From NCBI GenBank assembly GCA_937146725.1, contig CAKZRU010000125.1, forward strand, positions 1 through 64,000: a DNA stretch of 64,000 nt. The letters run 5' to 3'. The notes beneath the pieces were generated by a model, which saw nothing but the letters and a program-made list of their open reading frames with translations, was not told where the DNA came from and ran no database searches. Both the position numbers and the translations under genes were made by a program. Positions 27,136 through 35,177 of the stretch are shown here, one piece after another; within the stretch, counting starts at the first letter, position 1, and the number at the start of each line of letters is the position of its first letter. This DNA comes from an uncultured Myxococcales bacterium. Lineage in GTDB: Bacteria > Myxococcota_A > Bradymonadia > UBA7976 > VGTA01.

Positions 27136-27894
27136 TTACTCGATCTCTGTTGGATATGTATTTAGGTCACTTGGTTTAATAATGATCAGAAATCTCAAAA
27201 GGAAAAAACCAGCAAATGACCATAGTAAGTGTTGCAGACTATGGCCACTGATCATGTAAGCACTACCTTGTAAGATTTTTTGATCAAAGAAGTTACTCAC
27301 AAAGGCGAGTAAAAATAGAGCTAAAGAGTAGGAAAGGAGTTTAGCTGAGCTCAAACGCCATAGTCTAATGATGGAAAATAAAACTAAAAGAGCTAATAAG
27401 GTCTGGCTCATTAATAAGAACCTTCTGTCATCATAAACATACTCAAAGCTAGCATTAAAAATAGCGATGAGCTGACAGACAACAAATAACCACCAAGGGC
27501 TCTTTATAGGCAATTGAATAATGACCAATGCAAAGCCTGCATTCATAATACAAAGTGCCAAAGCAAGATGCACTGCCCAGCGAGAAAGTAGGTAAGGATC
27601 TATGTGGTGCCAAATGGCAAAGGCACCCAAGAATACACTACTGACACAAGCAAGAGCTAAACTGACTAAGACTTCTCGACCTAGATCAAAACGAGGTCGA
27701 CAAGTCAGCCCATATATACCTAAAATGATCAAACTAATACAGCTGAGAGTATTTTTGCCATTGGGGATGTTCCAAAAGGAAAATTGATCTGCAAAACTTA
27801 ATGAACCGGCCTCAATAGGGTTTAATGCCCATGAGCCAATTGCAACAATCAGGGCCAAGCAGGCAAATAGGATGGTAGGGTTTTTTTCGGTCAT
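27136..27894 (-). CDS. Integral membrane protein of unknown function
   Basis: A 252-residue protein with about eight hydrophobic segments (for example ILFACLALIVAIGSWAL, LALCIMNAGFALVIIQL, LLSYSLALFLLAFVSNFF and LLWSFAGFFLLRFLIII). The fragment HSLQHLLWSFAGFF, with a His pair in a predicted helix, recalls small membrane proteins of the ceramidase-like / DUF998 style, but I cannot assign a family. It is the first gene of the run through the COG2509 flavoprotein to the acidic-repeat membrane protein, and it is divergent from tRNA-Leu. Confidence 0.6.
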   Translation of the reverse strand: MTEKNPTILFACLALIVAIGSWALNPIEAGSLSFADQFSFWNIPNGKNTLSCISLIILGIYGLTCRPRFDLGREVLVSLALACVSSVFLGAFAIWHHIDPYLLSRWAVHLALALCIMNAGFALVIIQLPIKSPWWLFVVCQLIAIFNASFEYVYDDRRFLLMSQTLLALLVLFSIIRLWRLSSAKLLSYSLALFLLAFVSNFFDQKILQGSAYMISGHSLQHLLWSFAGFFLLRFLIIIKPSDLNTYPTEIE

Positions 27895-28002
27895 TGCAAA
27901 AGACTCACTATAAAATACTCATTTAACAGGCATCCTTTTAACCTTAGAGAGCTTGAGAATCAACAAGCACGCATAGCAATTAAATATCTGTAAGAATCTT
28001 GC

Positions 28003-28031
28003 TTGACAAAGTTAAAATTAGTGAATATAAC
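28003..28031 (+). promoter_or_regulatory. Consensus sigma-70 promoter for tRNA-Leu
   Basis: TTGACA (28003-28008), a 17-base AT-rich spacer and TATAAC (28026-28031), placing transcription start about five bases before the tRNA. The -35 is perfect and the -10 is five of six. Confidence 0.85.
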
Positions 28032-28042
28032 AAATGGGCATT

Positions 28043-28123
28043 GCCTGGATGGTGGAATAGGTAGACACAGGAGACTTAAAATCTCCCGCCTTTGGCGTGC
28101 GGGTTCAAGTCCCGCTCCAGGTA
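28043..28123 (+). tRNA. tRNA-Leu (anticodon UAA)
   Basis: Acceptor stem GCCTGGA / TCCAGGT (G-U closing pair) with discriminator A at 28123. The anticodon arm is GGAGA-CTTAAAA-TCTCC, giving anticodon TAA. A long variable arm CGCC-TTT-GGCG marks the class II Leu type, and the T arm is GCGGG-TTCAAGT-CCCGC. The 3' CCA is not encoded. It reads UUA (and UUG by wobble), and lies 24 bases before the GTG of the pseudokinase-FGE gene. Confidence 0.96.
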
Positions 28124-28147
28124 GTTGATTAGAAGAGGTGTTTTAGA

Positions 28148-31100
28148 GTGAGTCAATCCCGAGAATACCTAAGCAGTATTGAGGAAGACTCTCCCAAAAA
28201 GCAAAACTTGGGAGAGTCGGACTCAAAATCAACGGCTAATATTGCTTTTGAGCCTGCACATACAGAATTTCCTAACGAAGTCGCTCAGAACACTGCCCAA
28301 GGCCAGCGAGAAGTGATTAGGCCAAAGCTGCGTAAAAGACAGGTTGGCGTAAGTCTCACCGAGTCAAAGTCTCGTCAGCAAGGATCAAGTGTAAAAGCGC
28401 CACGAAGTTTAGGCCCGTTTCCTGAAAATGAAAAGGTCAAAAAACTTCGCAAACAGAGGGCTGCAAAAAGAGCGCTTGAAGTTATAAAGCATAGTAAAGA
28501 GCGCGAAGAAGCAAAGGCCACTCAAGAAGTATCTGCGATTGCTACAATTGACTTTGCGACCAGCAATCAAGATAGAGTCGAAGAGGTCAGCTTACCACCT
28601 ATGGAACTCAGTATTCCACCAATCGAGCTTGACCCGGTTGAACCGACCGGTATTCCCTTGGATGAGTGGAACTTAGATCCTGAAGCTTTGGACATTCTTG
28701 AGTCGGTGAATCAAGAGCTCTTGTTACCACCGGAAGATATAAATCAACCTAAAGACAATGACGAGTCAGATTCAACTCAACAAGGACTATCAAGCCTTTC
28801 AACTAGCTCCCAAACAAATACAGCAGAATCTTTTTTTCAGAATCTCTATGCTGAGACAGCAAGTGCGGTTAGCACTCCACGAAACACTTTGGAACCCAGT
28901 GAATTCGCACCTGAAACGTATCAAGATCAAGCTCATCATACAGAGGAGAATACCACTTTAAAGCGAGGTATGATCCTATGGGAAAACCAAAGTCAGCATA
29001 AGCAAAGTACCCAGTTAGAGTCATCATCTAATGCTTTTACCGGCTGGTCTTTACAGCAATTGCTTAATCGGGTGAGTGGTGCGGAAACTTGGCTTGCTCA
29101 TCAGGTGGACCAAAATGGCGAGCTTGAGCAAAAAGCAAGTCTTAAAGTGGTTTGGCCTCACTTACTCAATAATAATCCGATGATGTGGCAATTTGACGCT
29201 GAAATTCAAGTACGCGCCTTGCAAGAACTTGATCATCCTTGCATACCCAAGGTGTGGGGATGGGGAGAGTCGGAAGCACATAAAGCTTGGTTTGCTGCCA
29301 CCGAATGGGTAGAAGGCCAAAGTCTTGCTCAATATCTCCGCCGATCAACACTATCTCTTGTGGAAGCATTGGAGATATTTCTACCCTTAGTTGAAGCTCT
29401 AATCGTCAGTCATCAACAGGGCTTAATTCACAGAAAAATCCAACCCTCTCATATCATCTTATCTTCAACTGGGCCAAAGCTGATAAGTTTTCAATGGGTC
29501 GATGAAATCGGTGGAGAAGAGGTCCAAAGAGGTCAGCAAAGTGCCTATCAACTCTTTGGTCAAAGGCCTAAATATTTAGCTCCAGAATGGATGCAGAATG
29601 CACTGATTACAGATGCTACCGATGTCTATGCCTTGGCTGCTTGCCTTTTGGAGGCTGTAGTCCCCCAAGCTCAAACATGGCACGAAGCTCCAGCAAATAT
29701 CCAAGCCGCTTTGGCAGCCGCTTTGCATCCGCATCCTAACGAACGAAGCACTGCAAATGACTTTTTAAAGGACCTAAAGCTATCTACACGTGAATACCGT
29801 TATCAAGCCAATCATGGTCAAGAAGAGCGTCTTGCTCTACATGAAATTGTAGCCTGCATTAGAACAAATGAGCTTGGTTGGCACTTGATTGCCAAGGAAA
29901 ATCATCTCAGCAACGAGCACAGTTTTGTGCCTTGGGGTGAGTTTAGCGAAATTGTAGAAGCGGTCGAACGTTCTAAACGCTATCAAGTTGAACGTTCAGC
30001 AGAACCAAGTCTGATTCCAGCCGCGCATCCTGACTTTGACTTAGAAGCACTAGAATCACGAGAGCGACAGTTAAAAGAGCAGCAAAGAAAGCTCAAAGAG
30101 CGCGAAGAAGAACTTAATTGGCGGGAAGATGCGATCAAGGCCCAAGAAAAAGAACTCACTATCAGAAATGTGAGTTTACAGGATGAAGATAAACGTCTTG
30201 ATCAACTAAAACTATCATTAGATGCTCGTTTGGAAGGGATTAAACGACGGGAACAGGAGCTTAAAGATTTAAGCCAAGACCTGCATACGCGTGCCATAAA
30301 GCTTAGTGAAAAAGAAGCTGAAATCCAATCGCAATCGACGATCTTAAATGACTATCAAGATGAGCTAAAACAGCAAGAAAAAGAGCGCGCTGAAGCTTTG
30401 GCATTACTTGAAACAGAAATCGAGGCCGAGCGCATTCGTTTGCAGGAAGAAGAACGACAAGAGCAACAAGACTATGAGACTCAAGTCCGAGCGGAAGCGC
30501 AGCGTTTAATCGCTGAACGAGAGGAAGCCTTAAAAGCAGCCGAGCAGGCTAAACTTCAAGCAGAGCAGGCTCAAAAACAAGCCGAGGAAGAAGCAAAATC
30601 TATTCGTGAAGCGTATGAAGAAGATTTGGCTGAAAGAGAAAGTGTGCGTTTGGAACAAATTGGCCAAGAAGGGGCATTTGCAAGAGCTTCCTTGCATACC
30701 AAAACTAAGTCTCAACCGCTACCACCAGAGGGCACACATCAAGAGTTTGATTTGGATGGTATGGTGCTCAGAGCAAGGTTCTGTCCGGCAGGAAGCACTT
30801 GGTGTGGTTCAGATCATGACGGGGCCAAGGCTGAAGAGCGACCACGACACAGAATGAAAATCGATCAAGCTTTTTGGTTCATGGAAACCCCCATCACTCA
30901 AGCTCAATGGGAAGTCATCATGGAGGGGAACCCAAGTACGGTTAAAGGCTCTGATTTACCCGTTGAAGGCATTACTTGGATCGAAGCTGTTCTCTATTGT
31001 AATGCCCTAAGTCAAGCCTTTGGCTTAGAAGAAGCATATGAAATAGACGGAGACCCTAGTCTTGCTAAGCATCGACTCAAAATCCATTGGCGTTATCAGG

Positions 31101-31528
31101 CCAATGGTTTTAGATTACCCAGTGAAGCCGAGTGGGAATATGCAGCAAGAAGCGGTTTAAGCGGCCAAAGACACAGCTTTGCTATGGGTGAAGACCTTAA
31201 TGAGGTAGGCTGGTTTGCTCAAAATGCTCAAGGACGAAGCCATCCAGTTGGCATTAAGTTAGCGAATCGTTGGGGTCTTTATGATCTATGCGGAAATGTG
31301 TGGGAATGGTGCCATGATGAATGGCGCAAAGACGCTTATCGCCAAAGGATAGAAAATGCCCAAACGCGACCGGTTGCTTATAATCCACAGCTGACTCCAC
31401 GCGTAATCAAAGGGGGCGCTTGGTATGATTATCCTTCCACCTGTCGAATTGCCAACCGACCCGGACAAGCGGTTGATCAAGCCTATGGTATTGGGCTAAG
31501 ACCCTGCTTGCCTTATTCACAGGCTTAG
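28148..31528 (+). CDS. Pseudokinase / coiled-coil / FGE-sulfatase-domain protein
   Basis: 1126 residues with a GTG start and AGAGGTG eight bases upstream. Residues 1-295 are polar and acidic. A Hanks-type kinase fold covers about 297-560: the ATP lysine is present (ASLK333VVW), but the catalytic loop reads H428-R-K-x-x-P (HRD Asp replaced by Lys) and the DFG position reads S447-F-Q, so catalysis is unlikely. A long Glu/Arg/Gln coiled coil spans about 625-840. Residues about 865-1122 are an FGE-sulfatase domain (PRHRMKIDQAFWFMETPITQAQW, NGFRLPSEAEWEYAARSG, GLYDLCGNVWEWCHDEW). Its end (RVIKGGAWYDYPSTCRIANRPGQAVDQAYGIGLRP) has ordinary codon use, unlike the PLD-FGE gene. The fused FGE part is probably a binding module. 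Confidence 0.85.
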   Translation: MSQSREYLSSIEEDSPKKQNLGESDSKSTANIAFEPAHTEFPNEVAQNTAQGQREVIRPKLRKRQVGVSLTESKSRQQGSSVKAPRSLGPFPENEKVKKLRKQRAAKRALEVIKHSKEREEAKATQEVSAIATIDFATSNQDRVEEVSLPPMELSIPPIELDPVEPTGIPLDEWNLDPEALDILESVNQELLLPPEDINQPKDNDESDSTQQGLSSLSTSSQTNTAESFFQNLYAETASAVSTPRNTLEPSEFAPETYQDQAHHTEENTTLKRGMILWENQSQHKQSTQLESSSNAFTGWSLQQLLNRVSGAETWLAHQVDQNGELEQKASLKVVWPHLLNNNPMMWQFDAEIQVRALQELDHPCIPKVWGWGESEAHKAWFAATEWVEGQSLAQYLRRSTLSLVEALEIFLPLVEALIVSHQQGLIHRKIQPSHIILSSTGPKLISFQWVDEIGGEEVQRGQQSAYQLFGQRPKYLAPEWMQNALITDATDVYALAACLLEAVVPQAQTWHEAPANIQAALAAALHPHPNERSTANDFLKDLKLSTREYRYQANHGQEERLALHEIVACIRTNELGWHLIAKENHLSNEHSFVPWGEFSEIVEAVERSKRYQVERSAEPSLIPAAHPDFDLEALESRERQLKEQQRKLKEREEELNWREDAIKAQEKELTIRNVSLQDEDKRLDQLKLSLDARLEGIKRREQELKDLSQDLHTRAIKLSEKEAEIQSQSTILNDYQDELKQQEKERAEALALLETEIEAERIRLQEEERQEQQDYETQVRAEAQRLIAEREEALKAAEQAKLQAEQAQKQAEEEAKSIREAYEEDLAERESVRLEQIGQEGAFARASLHTKTKSQPLPPEGTHQEFDLDGMVLRARFCPAGSTWCGSDHDGAKAEERPRHRMKIDQAFWFMETPITQAQWEVIMEGNPSTVKGSDLPVEGITWIEAVLYCNALSQAFGLEEAYEIDGDPSLAKHRLKIHWRYQANGFRLPSEAEWEYAARSGLSGQRHSFAMGEDLNEVGWFAQNAQGRSHPVGIKLANRWGLYDLCGNVWEWCHDEWRKDAYRQRIENAQTRPVAYNPQLTPRVIKGGAWYDYPSTCRIANRPGQAVDQAYGIGLRPCLPYSQA

Positions 31529-31632
31529 CATTTAGATAAAAAGTGGAAGTGAGCTAAGTTAAGCAGTTAATACTTTAATAAGACTTAGACTTATTGATCT
31601 TCTTATCTAAGCTCAACACACCATAAAAGATG

Positions 31633-32166
31633 TTACTTGGTAAGCAAAGCCTCAAGAGTTAACGAGATACGATCTTGTTCTGGATCAGGCTTTTCGCGGC
31701 CTTGATCAAGGGCATAACGCCAATCAATGAGTCCTAAAAGAGTATTGAGCGTCTCCAAGTGGATCCAATCGCCTACCTCAAGCATACTCATCCCTTTTTC
31801 AAAGTTCTTAGGACAGGCATCCAAGCCTTCTCGCTTGGCATCAATTTGGACCAAAATAGGTGCACCGTGACTGCGGCAAATAAGCGGTCTGACCTCATAA
31901 ATTGAACACAGACCCTCCGCATTTAAAAACTCACATCGTGTATGTTTATGAGGGTTTGCTTTGATGAGCTTCTTAATGCTTTCCACACGTTCAGGATGCC
32001 CTTCAAGAAAGGCACGAATCATATCAGCTTCAACCCGAGTCACACTCAACTCTGGCGCACAGCAGTCATGACAGCCACTCGCACAATTCATCTCGCTTTT
32101 ATGCTTGCTAAATAGTTGATTAAATTGAGTATCAACCTTATCTCTTAAATTATCATATTCTTGCAT
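31633..32166 (-). CDS. YkgJ-family cysteine-cluster protein
   Basis: A 177-residue protein with the CxxCC-type cluster of PF03692: CASGCHDCCAPELSV (about residues 28-42), then CEFLNAEGLCSIYEVRPLICRSHG (about 78-101). The family is thought to bind Zn or an Fe-S cluster, and some members are linked to protein modification; no substrate is known here. It has no signal peptide. It is 35 bases downstream of the TIG lipoprotein gene on the transcribed strand order and may be its own unit. Confidence 0.85.
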   Translation of the reverse strand: MQEYDNLRDKVDTQFNQLFSKHKSEMNCASGCHDCCAPELSVTRVEADMIRAFLEGHPERVESIKKLIKANPHKHTRCEFLNAEGLCSIYEVRPLICRSHGAPILVQIDAKREGLDACPKNFEKGMSMLEVGDWIHLETLNTLLGLIDWRYALDQGREKPDPEQDRISLTLEALLTK

Positions 32167-32200
32167 ATTTGCTTTATTACCTACCCTATAGATCTATGAT

Positions 32201-35125
32201 CTACTCAATAAAATCACTAGAAGTGATGCCATAACTTACCCAACGTGAACCATTGATATCCAAATATGTAAAATCATCATAGTTAAAGCGTCCTTCGGCG
32301 ATAAATGGCAGTACATTCAACAACATAAATCCGCCATTTAAACCAGTTTCTCCAGCCGCACTTGATAGCACCGGAAACTCAACCGAAGTCACATTGGGAG
32401 GCACAACATAACGCCATAAAGGCACAGGACCAGCAAGACCTGGCTCGGCCACTTCGATTACGGTTGCCGATGGCGCTGTAATTGGTCCATCATACCCCTC
32501 ACTTAAGCGCCAACGTAGGATTCTATCAGTACCAAGTTGTCCGCCCTCTACCGGTGACTCCAGAATCGCTGCTGGGGCAAAAGGTGTGACTAAAGTGCCT
32601 TGAGTTAAATCATTGATCTCAAGAATATTAATGGACATTGGTGTATTATTACTGCTGGGCGTAAAAGCAAAATTAATAAGGTAATAAGCAACATCACTGC
32701 CCCAGTTGTTTAGTCTAGGTATGTCACGCAAGGTCAAGTTAGGATCGAGTTCAAAGGCCTGCGTATCAAGCTCAAAAAAGCCTTCAGCCCCAAAGTTTAA
32801 GCGAGGTAAAATCGCATAATATGAAGGTCCAATACCCGGTTCATAAGGAGGATTATCAAAATCGATTGGTGTTTCTAAATCTAGTGGATGATCGACTTCG
32901 ATGTGTAAATCACTACTGACTTCACCGGAACGTGCCGAAACATATCTACGCACACCCATTGAAATCGGTGAGAAGCTATCTCTCATCGTCCAATAGTCAA
33001 TCTCTCCATTTTCATAGGCAGTCAGACGAACTCTTTCAATTTGACCCACGGTTGCAATGACAGCGAGTTCACCCAAGCGCGAAATGATTTGAAAGGGCCC
33101 ATCTTCGGTCAGTATGCCACCCGGACCAAAGGGGGGAAGTTCTTGTTGGTTGTTAGGCGTAGTATGGGTCGTTTCAACCAAAGCAATGTTGATGTAGCGT
33201 TCAGTACTTGGTTTTGGAATCAAATCTAGCCCTCTTACTGTACCCTCAAGTGTGGCGGGTGGCACGCCCGGAGGAGGAGGCCCCATGCCCTCTGGTTGGG
33301 GATTGAGAATAATGGTGATATTTTCTACCTCTACATTTTCAAGAGTTGTCACCTCAAAGCCCTCTTTGGCCGCAGTAATATTAGCCGGCCCTCTTAAATT
33401 GGGATGGGAAAGTGTGGTCTGGCCACTCTGATCGGTGATCCCTTCCAAAGTGAGTAATTCTTGATTGATTAAAAGGACTTGTACCTCGGGCTCAGGCAGT
33501 CCTGAACCACCATTTAAAACAGTCACATTCATTGAGTTAAGAATATCATCACCCCAAACCCCTCCAAATTGGGAACTTGGGTCAAAATACTCAAATCCTG
33601 CATCAATGATACCCCGAGTGAGTGCATTACCGGCAATTACATCCACAGTGCCGGCACTTGCACTCGGAGTAACTCCACGGGCAAGCTCATTACTGACGAT
33701 GACTAAATCTTGTAAGATCAGCTCCCCAAGAGTAACCTGCATGCCTTCTTCAAAACCACGGCCAATGAGCTCAATCAAAGTACCGCCGGCAATTGAACCA
33801 CGATCGGGGAAAACAGCCGTTAATTCAATCTCTTGATAATATGTATAGGCCATTGGACTGGTCAAACTTTGTCCATTTTGAGAAACAGTTACTTCCACTT
33901 CACCAGCCGCCGAAGCCGGTGTGGTACAGTTCAAGATTTCCGCGCTGATTCTTTGACAACTTGCCGAGCGAGCACCAAAGCTTACTTGCGCGTCATTACT
34001 AAAGCCAGACCCAACCACAGTCACTGTATTTCCACCTTGTACCGGTCCACTTTGTGGAGTAAGCCCAATCACTGCAAACTCACTTTGATTGGCATCATAG
34101 TAGATAAAGCCTTGTGATAAGCTTGTTTCACCATTTTCATTGCTAATATTAAGGTCAACCGCACCCACCTCTGCTCCTCGAGGCACAGAGACTGTTAAGA
34201 GTTGACCGGACTCATCACTGAGTATTTGAGCGGCACGACCACCAAACATCACGCGAGAATCAGCACGCAAGCCCTTACCGCTGATCACTGCTTCAATCCC
34301 ACCATCAAGCGTACTGGCAGCCGGTAAAATTCCGTAAATCTCAAGTCTTTCATAATAATAAAAGGCGTCTTCAAGTTGAACTTGGCCATTTTCATTAAGA
34401 ACGGTCACATCCACATAACCAACTGCATGTGGGGGCGCAACAGCACTTAAAGTACCATTAGGTAAAAGCTCGACTTCATTCGCTCTAATCCCGCCAAAGC
34501 TCACCACAGTGGTTTCTTCGGTAAACCCTGAGCCCACAATCGTGACACGAGTATTACTTTGGCTAGAACCACGACTAGGCACAAGCTGATCAACCGTGAG
34601 TGGTATAAAGTAAAAGTAAGCAGACTCCAGCGTTGCTTGTTGCGGAACAAGCATACCATCGACAAGATGCTCATCATAAGCGGTGATATTTACACTTCCT
34701 TCGGCAAAGCCTTCGGGAACAACGCATTTTGCCCGAGAAGTATTGATAATTTCAATCGAAGTACAGCGAATACGATCAACGGCAAAAACTGCATTCTCAC
34801 TAAAGCCTGTGCCCACAATGGTGATTTCATTGCCACCACTCAGTGGCCCACGATTTGGTACGATTGAATTGAGAGAAAGATCAGGTAATTCTTCCACAAG
34901 CATATCAAGCTCAGGTTGCATATCTTGCTCAAGGTCCATGTCCATAAGCATATCAAGATCACTTGTGCCTTCATCGACCTCAGAGGGGTTTTGATCAGCT
35001 TGAGTCATGTCCATACTAGACATCATATCAGCTTGATCTTGACTGACCTCATCAGAGCTATCACAGCCAAGCACTAATGAAGCAATGATTAAAGTATTGA
35101 GTAGATAAAAACTTAGTTGTCGCAT
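32201..35125 (-). CDS. Lipoprotein with five TIG/IPT repeats
   Basis: The start is set at the ATG at 35125 (MRQLSFYLLNTLIIASLVLGC), which has GGAG upstream and gives a clean lipoprotein signal ending LVLGC; the longer frame to 35194 would overlap the neighbouring gene. After an Asp/Met/Gln-rich linker come five IPT/TIG immunoglobulin-like repeats in tandem (NSIVPNRGPLSGGNEITIVGTGF; DQLVPSRGSSQSNTRVTIVGSGF; YGILPAASTLDGG; GLTPQSGPVQGGNTVTVVGSGF; AVFPDRGSIAGGTLIELIGRGF). A carboxypeptidase-regulatory-like domain then follows (VQVLLINQELLTLEGITDQSGQTTL), with a C-terminal region of about 370 residues without a recognised fold. It is probably outer-membrane or surface anchored, with an adhesion or scaffold role inferred. 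Confidence 0.85.
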   Translation of the reverse strand: MRQLSFYLLNTLIIASLVLGCDSSDEVSQDQADMMSSMDMTQADQNPSEVDEGTSDLDMLMDMDLEQDMQPELDMLVEELPDLSLNSIVPNRGPLSGGNEITIVGTGFSENAVFAVDRIRCTSIEIINTSRAKCVVPEGFAEGSVNITAYDEHLVDGMLVPQQATLESAYFYFIPLTVDQLVPSRGSSQSNTRVTIVGSGFTEETTVVSFGGIRANEVELLPNGTLSAVAPPHAVGYVDVTVLNENGQVQLEDAFYYYERLEIYGILPAASTLDGGIEAVISGKGLRADSRVMFGGRAAQILSDESGQLLTVSVPRGAEVGAVDLNISNENGETSLSQGFIYYDANQSEFAVIGLTPQSGPVQGGNTVTVVGSGFSNDAQVSFGARSASCQRISAEILNCTTPASAAGEVEVTVSQNGQSLTSPMAYTYYQEIELTAVFPDRGSIAGGTLIELIGRGFEEGMQVTLGELILQDLVIVSNELARGVTPSASAGTVDVIAGNALTRGIIDAGFEYFDPSSQFGGVWGDDILNSMNVTVLNGGSGLPEPEVQVLLINQELLTLEGITDQSGQTTLSHPNLRGPANITAAKEGFEVTTLENVEVENITIILNPQPEGMGPPPPGVPPATLEGTVRGLDLIPKPSTERYINIALVETTHTTPNNQQELPPFGPGGILTEDGPFQIISRLGELAVIATVGQIERVRLTAYENGEIDYWTMRDSFSPISMGVRRYVSARSGEVSSDLHIEVDHPLDLETPIDFDNPPYEPGIGPSYYAILPRLNFGAEGFFELDTQAFELDPNLTLRDIPRLNNWGSDVAYYLINFAFTPSSNNTPMSINILEINDLTQGTLVTPFAPAAILESPVEGGQLGTDRILRWRLSEGYDGPITAPSATVIEVAEPGLAGPVPLWRYVVPPNVTSVEFPVLSSAAGETGLNGGFMLLNVLPFIAEGRFNYDDFTYLDINGSRWVSYGITSSDFIE

Positions 35126-35177
35126 ATTTACTCCACTCCTCTGCAAAGTTGTATGTGTAGAATTATATGTATCATGA

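Noticed and set aside
31380..31528. Second putative DGR variable region at the end of the pseudokinase-FGE gene
   Set aside because: The FGE end (RVIKGGAWYDYPSTC...) occupies the same structural position, but codons are ordinary for the genome, there is no GC rise, and NNC codons are not enriched. No evidence of mutagenesis.
33465..34117. Plus-strand ORFs of ~95-120 residues opposite the TIG lipoprotein
   Set aside because: Shadows of a well-supported minus-strand gene, with no start context or homology.
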